A DNA stretch of 64,000 bases, taken from positions 59,765 to 123,764 of the forward strand of contig CBESWG010000006.1 in the NCBI GenBank assembly GCA_965533275.1, read 5' to 3'. Both the position numbers and the translations under genes were made by a program. Shown here piece after piece: positions 61,860 to 64,000 of this stretch. The stretch comes from JAUXEH01 sp965533275 (GTDB lineage Bacteria > Acidobacteriota > Aminicenantia > Aminicenantales > Aminicenantaceae). The first letter of the stretch is position 1, and every line of letters starts with the position of its first letter. The notes under the pieces were generated by a model that was not told where the DNA came from, ran no database searches, and was given only the letters and a program-made list of their open reading frames with translations.

Positions 61860-64000
61860 TCACTCATACCGCAGGGAATCCGCGGGATTGGCCCGCACCG
61901 CCTTCCAGGTCTGCGAGGTCACGGCCAGTGCCGCTGCCGCCAGGGAGAAGAGCAGCGCCGTGGCATAGGTGGCGGCACTGATGTCGGTTACGAACAGCAG
62001 ACCCGTCTGCAGCACCCTGTGCCAGCCGTAATAGATCAGGCCCAAGGCCAGGACATTGGCCACGGCAACCAGTACCACATATTCCCGCATCAGCCTCCAC
62101 AGGATCCGGGGAGAAGACGCCCCCATGATCTTGCGGATGCCGATCTCTCTCGTGCGCCGCTCCACCATGAAGGATGCCAGGCCCAGCAGGCCCATGCAGG
62201 AAAAGATCACGGTCGTGATCCCGATAGCCTGGAGAAAGCCGGCGATCTTGCCCAAGATCCTGAAAAACTGGCCGAAGATGTCATCCAGGGTTTGGCTCTG
62301 GAAAGGGAGGTCCGGATTCAGGCTCAGCCACTGCGCCTTGAGGAATGCATTCAGCTCCGTGAAGTTTGCGGATTCGGCATACTTGATCAGGAGAAAATTC
62401 AAATCGTCCGGCTCCAGGTAGAGGACCGCCGGCGGGATGTCGAAGCCGATGTCGGCAAGCAGGAAATCCTCAGCCACACCGATAACCGTCCCGGTCTTTT
62501 CTCCCAGTGTGAGCTGGCGGCCCAAGGGATCGTCCCACTCCATCTTCCGGGCTGCAGCCTCATTGATGATGAAGCTATCCGCATCCGCTTCTCCTCTGGA
62601 AAAGCTCCTCCCCTGCCTGATCCGGATCTCGAGGGCCTCGGGAAAGCCGTAGTCCACGCCATAGGCATGCATGGATACCGCCTCGTCTTCCGGGGCATCG
62701 GGAAGACGTGCCGGCTGCAGATTTTCCCATATGACCGGAAGGCCGGAGGCGGCCGTGACCTGGAGGACAGAGGCGTGGCCCGCTGCCTTGGTCTTGAGGA
62801 CATCGAGCTTGGGCCGAGCTTCCGGCGCCAGGGCCACCATCGCCACGCGGTCGCGGCTGTAGCCCAGATCGGCCCGGATAAAATGGCCGCTCTGGTGCTG
62901 GATGATGCTGGCCGCGGCGATAAAGATGACCGCCAGGGAGAACTGGAAGACGATGAGGGCCTTGCTCCCCCGTCTCTTTTTTTTGCCTCCGGTGAACCTT
63001 CCCGACAGCACGGTCAGGGGCTTATACGAGGAGAGCACCAGGGCGGGATAGATGCCGGAAAACAGCCCTGTGATGACCGCGGCAGCCACCAGGTATTTGA
63101 GCAGGAAGGGATAGTTCCAGATCGAGTTAGACACAGTAGACGTCTGGGCCACGATGGAGAGGTCTCCCATATAGGCGTAGAAGGCGGGATGCAGGAGCTC
63201 ATAGAACACGACAGCCAGGGGCAGGGCCAGGAGCGCGAGCAGCAGGGATTCGCCCTGGAACTGGAGGATGAGCTGGCGTCGGGTGGCGCCGATCACCTTG
63301 CGCATCCCGATCTCGCGGACGCGGTGCATATACCGGGCCGTGCTCAGGTTGATGAAGTTGATGCTGACCACAAAAAGCAGCAGGATCCCGATCGCGAGGA
63401 TGGCGATCACGGAGGCGGGATGGCTGCTGCTCAGGAGAGAGGAGATGTGCTGTGATTTGAGCCGGAACTCCCGGAAGAGCACGACATAGAGCTGCTGCGG
63501 CGAGTCCTGGGATCCGCCGTAATAGCGATCCACAAAGGAAGGAAGCTTGGCCTCGAATGACGCGGGCGCGAAGCCCTTTCTGGTGAGGAGGAAGGCCGTG
63601 TGCCGGCTGTTGTCCCAGTCGTCAAGTCCTGGAGACAGGGACCGTGCGGTTTCCATGGAGAGCAGGAAATCGAAGTACAGGGAAGAGGTCCGGGGGACAT
63701 CCCGGCTCACGCCGGTCACTGTCAGGTTCCGGGAGGCCCCCAAGGTCAGCACCTGGCCGATGGGATCCTCCTTTCCGAAATACTTGGCGGCGGCCCGCTC
63801 GGAAAGGACCAGGGAATCGGGAGCCGCCAGGGCTGTATCCGGATCCCCGTCCTCGAGGCCGAACGAAAAGATGCTGAGGAAGGCGGGATCAACGAAGAGC
63901 ACCGAGCGCTCATAGAAGGCATCGTCCCCCCGCCGGAACGTGACTCGGCCCGCGGGGAGCACACGAGTCGACGCCTCGCTCTCTGGGAATTCCTGTGCCA
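61860..64000 (-). CDS. FtsX/MacB-type ABC transporter permease, N-terminus off the right edge
   Basis: The frame is open from the TGA at 61860 to the right edge (at least 713 residues) and continues beyond it. The visible part holds the end of the first periplasmic domain (FPESEASTRVLPAG, DPAFLSIFSFGLEDGDP, LSERAAAKYFGKEDPIGQVL), a TM block with VREIGMRKVIGATRRQLILQF, a second periplasmic domain and a TM block with VERRTREIGIRKIMGASSPRILWRL. It is homologous to the permease at 6.2-8.8 kb, though it is not a recent copy. No ATPase lies next to it within the window. Confidence 0.9.
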   Translation of the reverse strand, partial: AQEFPESEASTRVLPAGRVTFRRGDDAFYERSVLFVDPAFLSIFSFGLEDGDPDTALAAPDSLVLSERAAAKYFGKEDPIGQVLTLGASRNLTVTGVSRDVPRTSSLYFDFLLSMETARSLSPGLDDWDNSRHTAFLLTRKGFAPASFEAKLPSFVDRYYGGSQDSPQQLYVVLFREFRLKSQHISSLLSSSHPASVIAILAIGILLLFVVSINFINLSTARYMHRVREIGMRKVIGATRRQLILQFQGESLLLALLALPLAVVFYELLHPAFYAYMGDLSIVAQTSTVSNSIWNYPFLLKYLVAAAVITGLFSGIYPALVLSSYKPLTVLSGRFTGGKKKRRGSKALIVFQFSLAVIFIAAASIIQHQSGHFIRADLGYSRDRVAMVALAPEARPKLDVLKTKAAGHASVLQVTAASGLPVIWENLQPARLPDAPEDEAVSMHAYGVDYGFPEALEIRIRQGRSFSRGEADADSFIINEAAARKMEWDDPLGRQLTLGEKTGTVIGVAEDFLLADIGFDIPPAVLYLEPDDLNFLLIKYAESANFTELNAFLKAQWLSLNPDLPFQSQTLDDIFGQFFRILGKIAGFLQAIGITTVIFSCMGLLGLASFMVERRTREIGIRKIMGASSPRILWRLMREYVVLVAVANVLALGLIYYGWHRVLQTGLLFVTDISAATYATALLFSLAAAALAVTSQTWKAVRANPADSLRYE

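Noticed and set aside
62019..63455. Plus-strand open frame of 478 codons opposite the right-edge permease
   Set aside because: Composition is His/Gln/Gly-rich shadow translation and the permease on the minus strand is clear.
1..64000. tRNA, rRNA, CRISPR array, insertion sequence or prophage
   Set aside because: No cloverleaf-like 3' CCA region, spaced repeat array, transposase or phage gene was recognised in either strand by eye; a dedicated scan with tRNAscan-SE and a CRISPR finder would settle it.

Overview
The window looks like a chromosomal segment of a GC-rich, Gram-negative-type, probably anaerobic or facultative bacterium. I suggest the Acidobacteriota/Aminicenantes (OP8) neighbourhood. 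This is an inference from gene content, not from a marker gene. The pointers are PadR-coupled FtsX permeases with a 'permease prefix' N-terminus, six-bladed propeller lipoproteins, a DUF5916/CBM9 outer-membrane protein, M16 and sulfatase genes, TolB/TPR serine-threonine kinases, and a very large set of PQQ-like beta-propeller proteins. No rRNA, tRNA, CRISPR array, phage gene or insertion sequence was found.

Layout. 1-3.6 kb: a DUF438/hemerythrin/PAS protein running off the left edge behind a textbook FNR/CRP-type promoter, an SDR plus aldo-keto reductase pair, and a bacteriohemerythrin that lacks one iron ligand. 3.7-6.2 kb: an ECF sigma/anti-sigma/two Spy-CpxP-like proteins operon resembling CnrH-CnrY-CnrX envelope or metal sensing. 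6.2-9.1 kb: PadR plus FtsX permease. 9.2-11.6 kb: FabF plus a FabK/nitronate-monooxygenase-like flavoprotein.

11.7-34.2 kb is the outstanding region: about fifteen same-strand, mostly touching genes. They include a NuoE-NuoF fusion, a [2Fe-2S]/FAD/[4Fe-4S] GltD-like subunit that has lost its NADPH-binding domain, NapH-like and NapG-like Fe-S proteins, a small Tat-exported protein with four cysteines in a symmetric CX5CX2CX5C pattern, an NHL propeller, a glycosyltransferase, an ABC exporter and seven PQQ-like propellers. I read it as a candidate NADH-linked trans-membrane electron-transfer system feeding or drawing on periplasmic propeller proteins. A strong promoter and a 9-bp-stem 5'-UTR hairpin precede the long operon.

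34.3-46.4 kb: propeller lipoprotein, PhoD-type phosphatase, Ser/Thr kinase with TolB-like and TPR domains, Ntn-type amidase, NAD-dependent epimerase, AlkC-like DNA glycosylase, and a zinc-type ABC importer whose permease appears to start at ATC. 46.5-52.2 kb: secreted protein of unknown function, second ECF sigma/anti-sigma pair, metallophosphoesterase, sulfatase, an unlisted pair of overlapping micro-ORFs, and a single-domain response regulator. 52.4-64 kb: DUF5916 protein, M16 peptidase, propeller protein, three small envelope proteins, Lgt, and a second FtsX permease cut by the right edge.

Two genes (ECF sigma at 3.7 kb, metal permease at 44.7 kb) have no ATG/GTG/TTG at the expected start. 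Each instead has ATT or ATC at the right distance from a good Shine-Dalgarno, which is worth checking as possible non-canonical initiation in this lineage.
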